In this document: positions 7,694-14,727 of the stretch, piece by piece
How the letters are laid out: every line of letters begins with the position of its first letter
How positions within the stretch are numbered: the first letter of the stretch is position 1
DNA from: JBAZOJ01 sp041648755
GTDB taxonomy: Bacteria > Planctomycetota > B143-G9
Direction: 5' to 3'
Assembly: GCA_041648755.1 (NCBI GenBank)
Contig: JBAZOJ010000052.1
Coordinates: 1-17,023, forward strand
DNA: 17,023 bases
Notes under the pieces: generated by a model
Database searches by the model: none
What the model was told of the DNA's origin: nothing
What the model saw: only the letters and a program-made list of their open reading frames with translations
Made by a program: the position numbers and the translations under genes

Positions 7694-10216
7694 TCATTGT
7701 ATCCCTGTGATCGCTTTTGCGATCGGGCTGTCCGGTTTTGCGGCCTTCAGCAAAGCATCCTTCAGGTCTTTCGTGATCGCCTCCAGTCCCGCGCTCTTCA
7801 GAAGGGCGGCTAACCTCGTCACCACTTGTTTGGCCACATCGTCTTTCAATGCGGCACGGGCAAGTGGCTCAAACACCCTTAGGAAATCCGCCTTGGCGGT
7901 CGTGTTGTTGCCCTTCTTTGTTGTCGTGTATTCCATTTCGAGCGCAGTCATTGCGCCCTTCTGAGCCTGATACACCCAATAGGTACACTCGTCAGCCGGA
8001 GCACAGTACGCAGTGGCGAATGCCATTCCCGTCGAGACAAGGGCGGAGTCAGCCCTCAATGCTCCAAGCGTAACCGTGAGTTCCGAAATTGCAGAGATCA
8101 GCTCAAGCGGTGGGTTCTTTTTGCCCTTAATGTACTTTTCCGCGCCGGACTCGGCGGACTTGAATTTGGCCATGTCCCCCATCGCGGCCGCGAGCCTCAT
8201 TGCTTCAATGTCGCGCGCAAGCCTCTCGTCCGGTTTCACCAAGCTGCGCTTCATTATCGTATCGAAGAGAGCGGAGGATGAGTACTTTGCCTCAAGAACG
8301 TCACGGCTCGGGGAGATGGTCCTTTGTGCAGTCAGAAAATAGAGCGGGTCGCCCACATAGACGCATTTCCATGGAGTGCAGAATGGGTCGCCCATCTTGC
8401 GCCGCAAGGCAAAGGAAAGGGGAAAACCCTCAAGCGTTTCCTCGGCGAAGTCCTTCGGTGTAGCGAAGGCGCTCAAGAGTGGCTCGCGATAGGAACCGAA
8501 GTAGACAAACGCACCGTGCCGCAGCCACCTTCCGGCGATTGTGCCGTTGTCGTAGATATTGGCCGCTGAAAACGAATGGGTGAAATTGACGACGGTCGGC
8601 AGGGAAAGAGGGATGTCCTCTGTTGACGCTCCTCCCGCCTTTATCGACCAGTTGCTTCCGCCACCAGAGGAATTCACGTATACGAGGTCGTTCTGGTTGG
8701 GGGTCGCGAATTGCCGATTCCAATGGCTCAGGGTCGCATCCTCCATAATGTTCTCGTTGCTGATTCCTTTTTCCGTGAACTGGTCTGAAGCGGATTCGGT
8801 ACTGTATTCTCCCCAACTCCCTTCGGTCGAGTACGTATTGAAAAAGTATGCGGATCCCACGGGGAGAAAAAGGGAGCAGTTTGCCTGGTACAACTTCTCA
8901 GCGTCGTCGCCGACCAACCTCCCGAAAAACCCCCATCTGCTGTCGTCAGGATTCCTGAAAAGCGCATCATCCAGCGCGTACGGATCCTTGTCCGCACGCG
9001 AAAGCAGTGCTGCTCCTTCTGGCAGGTCGCAGGCGATGGTGAAATAGTCCAAGCCATCGAAAAGCCGCTTGTAGGGGATGCCCGTCGCATCGAACAAAGC
9101 TGCTACCCGATCCTGCAGCTTGTTGAAATCCTCTTCGCCAATCGCGGTCGCAGCGTTCTTTGTTGCCAGTTCATCAAGGAGCAGCAACTGAAAATGTCCC
9201 GATGCCAGCATCGAGGCCGCTGCAAGTCCCGTTGCCTTGGTGTCGGCCAGGACGGCACCGACCGGAGCAGGATGCGCAGCCTTCATACGGGCAAAGTACT
9301 CGGAGCTCGATCCGGTCTTGTTTTCCGCAGTCTTCGTTGAGTCGAGCGACGCGCACAGAGCCTGCCAGATCAGCGCTTCGCTGACAGTCGCTCCCTTGGG
9401 CGAGGGCGGGGCAAAGAAGACTCTCTTCGGCTTGTATCTGGCAAGAAAGGCCGGTGCGTAGTAGTCGTCCCAAAGGAGTATCGGGAACATCGTCTCGGCA
9501 TCCCATTCGCCGAGAAGGGAGAAGAAGGCAGGTAAATCCCGCGCGATGTAGACATCCTCGATGCACTTGCGCATCGTGGACGCGCGTTCGTTCTGTACCT
9601 TGCCTTTCTCCAGCTTTCCAACCGCATCCTGCGCATGAACCAGGAAGACATCGTCAGGCATTGACTGCTCGTATTCCCGGAGGCCTTCCTTGGCGGCGGT
9701 AAGATCATCCCTTTCGATCGCAGCGGAGATTTTCGTCAGATAGGCCATTCCCCTTTGATACGAGTTCTGGTCGAAGACGGGAATCTCGCCGGAGAGGGTT
9801 ACGCCAGCGATTTCAGCGAGCTTACCGAGCACCTCCTTGTTGCCGGTTGTCAGCAAGGCAATCTGCTCCGAGGGGGCATCTTTCTTTTCGTAGATGATCA
9901 GGGCGGGATGTCCCATGCCCTTGAAAGCCGTGGATCCCCATCCGAAATAGGGCCACGCCTTTGCCCAGTGAAACTTTTCTCTGAGCGTCTCCATCTGCGG
10001 GCAGGAAAACAGCGAGTTCTCGCGGCAAAGAATCTGGTAATGCCAGTCGAAGCTCTGCAAGTAGACGACCAGAGGCTTGTCGTCAATTTTGTCGAACATG
10101 TTCGTTCCGAGGCTCTCCCACTCAAAGGGTCTCTTCCCCTCGGCGCTTCCTTCATTCCAAGCGAGTATCACCGCCAAGAGGGATACTGTGAGAACAAGCA
10201 GGACTCTTCTTTGCAT
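7694..10216 (-). CDS. Large exported protein: thioredoxin-like N-domain plus C25/gingipain-like region
   Basis: Exported protein of 840 residues with a signal peptide (about 1-25; MQRRVLLVLTVSLLAVILAW). Residues about 46-140 look thioredoxin-like: KPLVVYL strand, cysteines C64 and C72 rather than CXXC, then GHPALIIYE with a likely cis-proline, then GKLAEIAG. A helical part follows (about 155-215). Residues about 245-630 recall gingipain/C25-like proteins: GFFGRLVGDDAEKLY (429-443), then GAFVYFGSYREPLLSAF and VGDPLYFLT (621-629). The C-terminus (about 635-840) is mostly helical and Lys/Ala-rich. No complete catalytic Cys/His pair can be assigned by eye, so protease activity is unproven. I chose the ATG at 10216 because GGAGGAG lies just upstream and the signal peptide begins there; the frame is open to 10465 but that part reads as another gene. 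One base separates it from the upstream gene. Confidence 0.75.
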   Translation of the reverse strand: MQRRVLLVLTVSLLAVILAWNEGSAEGKRPFEWESLGTNMFDKIDDKPLVVYLQSFDWHYQILCRENSLFSCPQMETLREKFHWAKAWPYFGWGSTAFKGMGHPALIIYEKKDAPSEQIALLTTGNKEVLGKLAEIAGVTLSGEIPVFDQNSYQRGMAYLTKISAAIERDDLTAAKEGLREYEQSMPDDVFLVHAQDAVGKLEKGKVQNERASTMRKCIEDVYIARDLPAFFSLLGEWDAETMFPILLWDDYYAPAFLARYKPKRVFFAPPSPKGATVSEALIWQALCASLDSTKTAENKTGSSSEYFARMKAAHPAPVGAVLADTKATGLAAASMLASGHFQLLLLDELATKNAATAIGEEDFNKLQDRVAALFDATGIPYKRLFDGLDYFTIACDLPEGAALLSRADKDPYALDDALFRNPDDSRWGFFGRLVGDDAEKLYQANCSLFLPVGSAYFFNTYSTEGSWGEYSTESASDQFTEKGISNENIMEDATLSHWNRQFATPNQNDLVYVNSSGGGSNWSIKAGGASTEDIPLSLPTVVNFTHSFSAANIYDNGTIAGRWLRHGAFVYFGSYREPLLSAFATPKDFAEETLEGFPLSFALRRKMGDPFCTPWKCVYVGDPLYFLTAQRTISPSRDVLEAKYSSSALFDTIMKRSLVKPDERLARDIEAMRLAAAMGDMAKFKSAESGAEKYIKGKKNPPLELISAISELTVTLGALRADSALVSTGMAFATAYCAPADECTYWVYQAQKGAMTALEMEYTTTKKGNNTTAKADFLRVFEPLARAALKDDVAKQVVTRLAALLKSAGLEAITKDLKDALLKAAKPDSPIAKAITGIQ

Positions 10217-10217
10217 G

Positions 10218-11168
10218 TCACTCCTCCGGTGGTATCCTGCAGCAGAGCACAACGGTGCCGAACACGGTGTCAGCAAGCTCATTGTACAGAGGGCTGAAGC
10301 GAATTCGAATGTTATCGAACCGCATGGGTGAAGGATGATCATTCGGTGAGACGACTCCCTTACATGACTGAATGGCGGTCTGCGCGAATTCCTGGGCCCG
10401 GTGGAATGCATCGCCATAGAACAGATCCAAAGAAGTCGCCTGCTTGCGACGGAAGTAGTCGTCAAACCACGCCCTCAGGAAACCTGTCTCTGAGCGCTGT
10501 CCCGGCGCAAGTAGCGGGGCGATAGCCTTTCGTCTCTCTGAGGCAACAAAATTCCCCCAGGACTCTGCCAGGTCGATTCCAAGCAATGCGAATCTCTCGC
10601 GGAGCGCATTGGACGAATGGGGGGGGAGCAATTCTGCCGAGAGCCTTACCGCTCGGCATCTGAGCTTCAGAACGGGAGCCAGATGAATTGGCTGCAGCAG
10701 GTCCGAGACGTCGAGAAGCATTGATGCAGCCTCAGCCCTCTGGCTGACGAGGCCAGCTCTGCCATAGAAACCTATCGCGGCAATGAGCCTGTTGAGTTGC
10801 AGGATGATCAGCCGCTGTGCGGCATTTGTCTCGAATCCGTCGTCGATAATCGGCGAGCAGTTCTTTATTCCGGCAGCCTGCCGTAGCAGAGGTAGCGAAA
10901 AGGACTCGATCTCCGATAGCAGGGGCATAGTCTCTTCGGAGGCAGAGCTTCCTGCCATCAACGGGTCCCACCGCGGAGCTTCTATACCGACGGCCGTTGC
11001 GGCACGCAGGATCAGAGGTGCGGCGTCAGGCCCTGAAAAAGCTGGCGGTTCGAACGGCTCGTGCAGAGAAGTCAGTTGTGCAGCAGTTGTTTCCAGAAAG
11101 TGCTCAGACATCAGGAAATAGGCCGCGAGAACTGCGACGAGAGCAATGGGAAACAGCGCCAACTTCAC
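10218..11168 (-). CDS. Membrane-anchored helical protein of unknown function
   Basis: I do not recognise this family. The protein has one N-terminal membrane segment (KLALFPIALVAVLAAYFLM) and then about 290 residues that are mostly helical, with repeated Leu/Ala/Arg stretches (for example RLIILQLNRLIAAIGFYGRAG), suggesting a helical-repeat or TPR-like body outside the membrane. A Cys-rich end (VVLCCRIPPEE) closes it. The start is uncertain. GTG at 11168 has GAGG six bases upstream and puts the anchor at the very N-terminus, while TTG at 11180 has GGAGGT only three bases upstream. The frame is open further to 11303, but that would run through the promoter and the divergent gene. It is the first gene of the operon, and one base separates it from the large exported protein, so the two probably act together at the membrane. 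Confidence 0.72.
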   Translation of the reverse strand: MKLALFPIALVAVLAAYFLMSEHFLETTAAQLTSLHEPFEPPAFSGPDAAPLILRAATAVGIEAPRWDPLMAGSSASEETMPLLSEIESFSLPLLRQAAGIKNCSPIIDDGFETNAAQRLIILQLNRLIAAIGFYGRAGLVSQRAEAASMLLDVSDLLQPIHLAPVLKLRCRAVRLSAELLPPHSSNALRERFALLGIDLAESWGNFVASERRKAIAPLLAPGQRSETGFLRAWFDDYFRRKQATSLDLFYGDAFHRAQEFAQTAIQSCKGVVSPNDHPSPMRFDNIRIRFSPLYNELADTVFGTVVLCCRIPPEE

Positions 11169-11204
11169 GAGTTGCCTCAAAGTACCTCCGGAGTGAGCCA
11201 AACC

Positions 11205-11212
11205 AGTATAAT
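11205..11212. promoter_or_regulatory. Overlapping divergent -10 boxes
   Basis: The octamer AGTATAAT holds TATAAT on the plus strand (11207-11212, toward the radical SAM gene) and TATACT on the minus strand (11210-11205, toward the three-gene operon). The plus box is a perfect consensus. No good -35 box is evident on either side. The gap between the divergent genes is about 55 bases and holds little else. Confidence 0.5.
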
Positions 11213-11223
11213 GTACGGTGCAT

Positions 11224-12951
11224 ATGGATGCAGCCAAGTTTTTGCCTACCACATTGGCCGAGGCCGCGAAGCGCGGATGGCATGAATTGGATGTCGTCAT
11301 CATCTCAGGCGACGCCTACGTTGATCATCCCTCCTTCGGAACCGCGGTAATCGGGAGGACTCTTGAGGCTGCTGGCTTCAGAGTCGGAATTCTGCCGCAG
11401 CCTGACATTGGGCGACCGGATGACTTTCGGGCATTAGGCCGTCCACGGCTCTTCTTTGCAATCGCTCCTGGCAATGTCGATTCCTGCCTCCTCAAATACA
11501 CAGCCCTCAAGCGCGTAAGGAACGACGACCCATATACTCCGGGGGGTGGGGCGACCAAGCGCCCCAAGAGAGCTGCAATCGCCTATACCGCTGCGGCCAG
11601 GCATGCCATTCCAGGGGTGCCGGTCGTGATAGGGGGAATTGAGTGTTCCACCCGTAGACTGATACACTACGACTACTGGGACGACGCTCTTCGTCGATCC
11701 ATCCTCTTGGACTCCAAGGCGGACATTCTTGTCTACGGGATGGGCGAACGGCAAGTTGTTGAAATCGCCCGGAGGCTCGATCGGGGAGATGTCCTCGACG
11801 GGATCCCCGGAACGGTCCGGATCATGAAAGCGAAGCCGGACACCGCAATCGAGCTTCCATCCTTCGAAAACTGCAGGGATGACAAGGGCGCGTTCGTTGA
11901 GCATTTTCGTATCCTTGACGCCTCGGGGGATGAGACGCTGGCCGAGCCTTCCCTTGGGCGATGGGTGGTTCAGAACCCACCTTGGGCAGCCATGAGCACC
12001 GGGGAACTCGATGCGGTGTACGAACTTCCTTACGCGCGGGCTGCACATCCCCGGCATATGGCTGCAGGTGGGGTGCCTGCGCTTAGCACTGTAGAGACCT
12101 CAATTGTTTCGCATCGCGGCTGCTTCGCGTGCTGTTCCTTCTGTGCGCTGGGCGCGCACCAAGGCAGAGAAATAGTCTTTCGCTCAATTCCCTCTATTCT
12201 GCGCGAGGTCGAGGCGATCAAGCGTACACCTGCTTTTCATGGCACAATCAGTGATGTAGGCGGGCCTTCAGCGAATATGTTCGGGATGACCTGCCGGAAG
12301 GGCGGATGCCGGTCTCGCAGATGTCTCAGCAGAAAGGCCTGTCCGTTTCTTGATACGAATCACGATAGCTACATCGCCCTCCTTGAAGCCGTGGCAGCGG
12401 CTCCTGGTGTGAGGCATGTCTTTGTGGGTTCCGGTATACGGTACGATCTTTTGATGACGCAGAACGACGAAGTGCTTGAGAAGATCGTGGGCAGGTTCAC
12501 CGGAGGGCAGTTAAAAGTCGCACCCGAGCACTGTGCTGAGTCTGTTCTTAAGTACATGGAGAAACCTGAGTGGCGGGAGTATCTCCGCTTTCGTGACAGG
12601 TTCTACCGAATTGCTGCGAGGCTCGGGCTTCGAAGGCATCTGATCCCATACTTGATAACATCGCATCCCGGTGCGACTCTCCGGGACGAAGAGGAGCTTC
12701 TCGGTGAAATGCGTCGACTGGGATTCGTGCCTGAGCAGGTGCAGGATTTCATACCGCTCCCGATGACGCTCTCTTCTGTGATGTTCCACACAGGTATCGA
12801 TCCGCGTACAGGCCAGTCATTGCCGGTTGCCACGTCTCGCGAGGAAAAAGAGCGTCATTTCGCTGTAATGCGACCGCGGGAGGAAAAGTATAGATCAAGG
12901 GAAGGGCAGCCCCCTCAAAAGTCTGCCGGGAGAAGAAAGAGGCGTGGATAG
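11224..12951 (+). CDS. ygiQ: YgiQ-family (UPF0313) radical SAM protein
   Basis: Iron-sulfur radical S-adenosylmethionine protein of 575 residues; the reaction and substrate of this family are not established. The N-terminal domain has the family block DVVIISGDAYVDHPSFG and, later, APGNVDSCLLKYTALKR and DPYTPGG. The radical SAM CXXXCXXC motif reads CFACCSFC (Cys 300, 304, 307) after SHRG, followed by GREIVFRS. A second cysteine group (about 357, 362, 367, 373) lies in ISDVGGPSANMFGMTCR and beyond, which is usual for the family. The C-terminus is short and basic (KSAGRRKRRG), shorter than the E. coli protein. An in-frame GTG at 11218 is an alternative start; neither start has a ribosome site. 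The -10 box at 11207-11212 predicts a very short or absent leader. No terminator follows, and the next gene has its own promoter. Confidence 0.93.
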   Translation: MDAAKFLPTTLAEAAKRGWHELDVVIISGDAYVDHPSFGTAVIGRTLEAAGFRVGILPQPDIGRPDDFRALGRPRLFFAIAPGNVDSCLLKYTALKRVRNDDPYTPGGGATKRPKRAAIAYTAAARHAIPGVPVVIGGIECSTRRLIHYDYWDDALRRSILLDSKADILVYGMGERQVVEIARRLDRGDVLDGIPGTVRIMKAKPDTAIELPSFENCRDDKGAFVEHFRILDASGDETLAEPSLGRWVVQNPPWAAMSTGELDAVYELPYARAAHPRHMAAGGVPALSTVETSIVSHRGCFACCSFCALGAHQGREIVFRSIPSILREVEAIKRTPAFHGTISDVGGPSANMFGMTCRKGGCRSRRCLSRKACPFLDTNHDSYIALLEAVAAAPGVRHVFVGSGIRYDLLMTQNDEVLEKIVGRFTGGQLKVAPEHCAESVLKYMEKPEWREYLRFRDRFYRIAARLGLRRHLIPYLITSHPGATLRDEEELLGEMRRLGFVPEQVQDFIPLPMTLSSVMFHTGIDPRTGQSLPVATSREEKERHFAVMRPREEKYRSREGQPPQKSAGRRKRRG

Positions 12952-12957
12952 AACCAC

Positions 12958-12986
12958 TTGCCTGCGCCCTGCACCGGAGCTACAAT
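12958..12986 (+). promoter_or_regulatory. Putative promoter of the hydrolase gene
   Basis: TTGCCT (12958-12963) and TACAAT (12981-12986) are exactly 17 bases apart. Transcription would start near 12993 and leave a leader of about 20 bases containing a strong AGGAGGAA site before the ATG at 13013. This contrasts with the near-leaderless promoters elsewhere in the window. Confidence 0.6.
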
Positions 12987-13012
12987 CCCCTTTTGGCCAC
13001 AGGAGGAATCCC

Positions 13013-14029
13013 ATGAAGAGTCCGGCTGTCCTTGTCTGCCTTGTCGTTGCGCTACTGGTCTGTGGGAGTAGTGGTGCTGAAGACAAAAGCGTGAAGAACG
13101 GAACCTCCAAGGTGAATCTGGCAAACGGCTCGTTCTACATGTTGGTAGTCCCAAAGAACTTCAAGAACGATGGCAAGGGCGGTGCCTTCCTGTGCATGCA
13201 TGGGGCAGGGGGTACTCCTGACCATGTTGTGCAGGGCTTTGAGTCCGGACGCGTAAACAAGGTTCCCATCCTTGAGGCGATGAACTGCATCGGGATTTTT
13301 CCCAAGAGCAAGGGTGATTCCTGGGTGAGTGACGAAACCACCCCGGTCGATGCGCTGGAAGATGTCAAGAAGACCATCAAGATAGATGACAAGCGCGTTC
13401 ACGTATGCGGCTACTCGGCCGGTGGTTTCATGGCAAGCATAGTGTTCTATGACAAACCCGAGCTGTTCGCCTCCCTGACGACGTTTGCCTCATTTGTCGC
13501 GATCACCGATCCCGGGATTGTGAAGGCCAGCATCGAGAAGCCTGTCTTTATCATCGTCGGAGAGACCGATCAGAACCGCCCGGGCGGCGAACAGTGTTGC
13601 AAGAGCCTGAAGGACTGGGGTTCGCGGTGGGTGCGGATAAAAGTGGTTCCGGGCGGTCACATGTTCCCATTCCAGAATGAGTTTCCGACGCTGTTCAAGT
13701 ACTACAAAGCCGCCGAGAGCGGATATGACTATCCGGCTGCAATCGACGAGGCTGCCAAGCTGATTACTGAGAACGTGGAGAAAGCGACGGGGAAGATCGC
13801 TGAAATCGAATCCAAGCCGCATGAAGATGGTTTCGACGAGGAGATCGTCAAGCTGAAGGAATCCGTCAACGAGAAGGGCGATAAAGACATTGCTGCCATT
13901 CTCGCCAAAGCGGATGCCGACCTGAAGAAAGCGATTGCCGCACTGAAGGACCTGGAGAGGGTGTACCGCAACTATCCTGTGGTTGAGAAGATCAAGAAGG
14001 CCCGCAAGTCTCTCGAATCGAAGCTCTGA
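13013..14029 (+). CDS. Exported alpha/beta hydrolase (esterase/depolymerase type) with helical tail
   Basis: Probable periplasmic or secreted esterase, 338 residues. The signal peptide (MKSPAVLVCLVVALLVCGSSGA, about 1-22) is followed by an alpha/beta hydrolase domain (about 35-235). The oxyanion region is LCMHGAGG (60-67), the nucleophile is Ser135 in GYSAGG, a likely acid is Asp186 in GETDQNRPGG, and the catalytic His is His216 in PGGHMFPF. The layout resembles PHB depolymerase/feruloyl esterase-type (esterase_PHB-like) proteins; the substrate is unknown. Residues about 242-338 form a charged, Lys/Glu/Ala-rich helical tail not needed for the fold. The ATG at 13013 is chosen for AGGAGGAA and the signal peptide; an earlier in-frame ATG at 12944 lies inside the preceding gene. 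A bidirectional hairpin downstream may end the transcript. Confidence 0.88.
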   Translation: MKSPAVLVCLVVALLVCGSSGAEDKSVKNGTSKVNLANGSFYMLVVPKNFKNDGKGGAFLCMHGAGGTPDHVVQGFESGRVNKVPILEAMNCIGIFPKSKGDSWVSDETTPVDALEDVKKTIKIDDKRVHVCGYSAGGFMASIVFYDKPELFASLTTFASFVAITDPGIVKASIEKPVFIIVGETDQNRPGGEQCCKSLKDWGSRWVRIKVVPGGHMFPFQNEFPTLFKYYKAAESGYDYPAAIDEAAKLITENVEKATGKIAEIESKPHEDGFDEEIVKLKESVNEKGDKDIAAILAKADADLKKAIAALKDLERVYRNYPVVEKIKKARKSLESKL

Positions 14030-14083
14030 TTTCCCAACTACTGGCGTTCCTGACCGGATAGCCACGAACCTCCTGAAAACAAT

Positions 14084-14106
14084 CAGGCCCCGCATTGCGG
14101 GGCCTG
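14084..14106. terminator. Bidirectional intrinsic terminator
   Basis: CAGGCCCCGC (14084-14093) pairs perfectly with GCGGGGCCTG (14097-14106) across an ATT loop. On the plus strand TTATTT follows, which would end the hydrolase transcript. On the minus strand ATTGTTTTC follows, which would end the tRNA transcript. It sits between the convergent hydrolase and tRNA-Ser genes. Confidence 0.75.
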
Positions 14107-14113
14107 TTATTTG

Positions 14114-14204
14114 TGGCGGAGGGTGTAGGATTCGAACCCACGGAGCCCCGTAGGGGCTCAACGGTTTTCAAGACCGCCGCAATCGACCACTCTGCCAACC
14201 CTCC
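14114..14204 (-). tRNA. trnS-UGA: tRNA-Ser (anticodon UGA)
   Basis: A 91-base serine tRNA with the encoded CCA end at 14116-14114. The acceptor stem pairs GGAGGGT with ACCCTCC, followed by discriminator G. The anticodon loop CTTGAAA gives anticodon TGA (14170-14168), which reads UCA and related serine codons. A long variable arm (GAGCCCCTACGGGGCTC) marks it as a class II tRNA, and the T arm holds GGTTCGAATCC. The 5' end lies 16 bases after the stop codon of the DUF151 nuclease gene, so the two are probably on one transcript, with RNase P freeing the tRNA. A terminator hairpin follows. Confidence 0.97.
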
Positions 14205-14220
14205 GTGCGAGATCTGCCGT

Positions 14221-14652
14221 TCATTCCTCTCGAGCGCCTCCGTCAAGCTTGATGTCCTGGACGGCGGCACGCTCAAAAACATCTTCGTCAACGAAAATAG
14301 GGATCCCCATTCTGGCGCTGACCGCAACTGCGTCACTCGGCCTGCAATCAACGGAGACCTTACCTTGTCTTACGGCAAGCTGAAGTTCTGCGAAAAAAGT
14401 GCCTTGCTCCAGCTTCGTGATGACGACCTTCTCCGGCTTTGCATTCAAAGCGTCGAGCAAGCTCACCAGGAGGTCGTGAGTGAACGGCCGTCCCGTGTCA
14501 ATCTTGCATACGCCCATCTGTATAGCATTCGCCTCAAAGATCCCTATCACGACGGGAAGCACACGGCCTTCCGGCTCCATCTCCTTCAGAAAGATGGTCT
14601 GCTCGGGAGAGCGCTCGTTTATCACGATCCTGCTGAGAAGCACCTGTTTCAC
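14221..14652 (-). CDS. Bifunctional nuclease family protein (DUF151)
   Basis: A 143-residue cytoplasmic protein of the bifunctional nuclease family, some members of which are reported to cleave both DNA and RNA. Family blocks are LPVVIGIFEANAI (32-44), the RPFTHDLL block (55-62), and DCRPSDAVAVSARMGIPIFV near 102-121. The start is GTG at 14652: the conserved N-terminus begins there and a TATAAT box lies six bases upstream, so the mRNA may be leaderless; no ribosome site is present. The gene lies between the terminator of the secreted protein gene and a tRNA-Ser gene 16 bases downstream. A link between nuclease and tRNA is possible but unproven. The biological substrate in this organism is not known. 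Confidence 0.93.
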   Translation of the reverse strand: MKQVLLSRIVINERSPEQTIFLKEMEPEGRVLPVVIGIFEANAIQMGVCKIDTGRPFTHDLLVSLLDALNAKPEKVVITKLEQGTFFAELQLAVRQGKVSVDCRPSDAVAVSARMGIPIFVDEDVFERAAVQDIKLDGGAREE

Positions 14653-14658
14653 GCCCAG

Positions 14659-14664
14659 ATTATA
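14659..14664 (-). promoter_or_regulatory. Putative -10 box of the nuclease-tRNA transcript
   Basis: On the minus strand TATAAT ends six bases before the GTG start, predicting transcription from about the first codon. The -35 position falls in the T-rich tail and stem of the preceding terminator and has no clear match. Confidence 0.5.
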
Positions 14665-14670
14665 CTTGTC

Positions 14671-14709
14671 TTGGGAAAAAGAAAAGGCGGAGCCGTGGGG
14701 CTCCGCCTT
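14671..14709 (-). terminator. Intrinsic terminator of the large secreted protein gene
   Basis: On the minus strand an 11-base stem (AAGGCGGAGCC at 14684-14694 pairing with GGCTCCGCCTT at 14699-14709, four-base loop) is followed by a T-rich tail (TTTTCTTTTT). It lies 18 bases after the stop codon of the CFI-box-like protein and separates it from the nuclease gene. Confidence 0.88.
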
Positions 14710-14727
14710 GCTTGTCTGTGTTGAACG

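Noticed and set aside
8559..9047. 162-codon plus-strand open frame
   Set aside because: It is antisense to the large exported protein and has no domain or ribosome site; long antisense frames are common at this base composition.
10217..10465. N-terminal extension of the 840-residue protein up to a TTG at 10465
   Set aside because: The extra 83 residues translate the upstream gene in another frame, and the signal peptide with GGAGGAG site marks 10216 as the start.
13992..14351. Minus-strand open frame with an EWSIAAVLKTVEPLRG peptide
   Set aside because: This is another classic false translation of tRNA-Ser, and it overlaps the better-supported nuclease and hydrolase genes.
14095..14724. Plus-strand open frame crossing the tRNA-Ser and running antisense to the nuclease gene
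   Set aside because: Its N-terminal VGFEPT/GSTVFKTAAID peptide is the well-known false translation of a tRNA-Ser gene, and the rest mirrors the DUF151 coding sequence.
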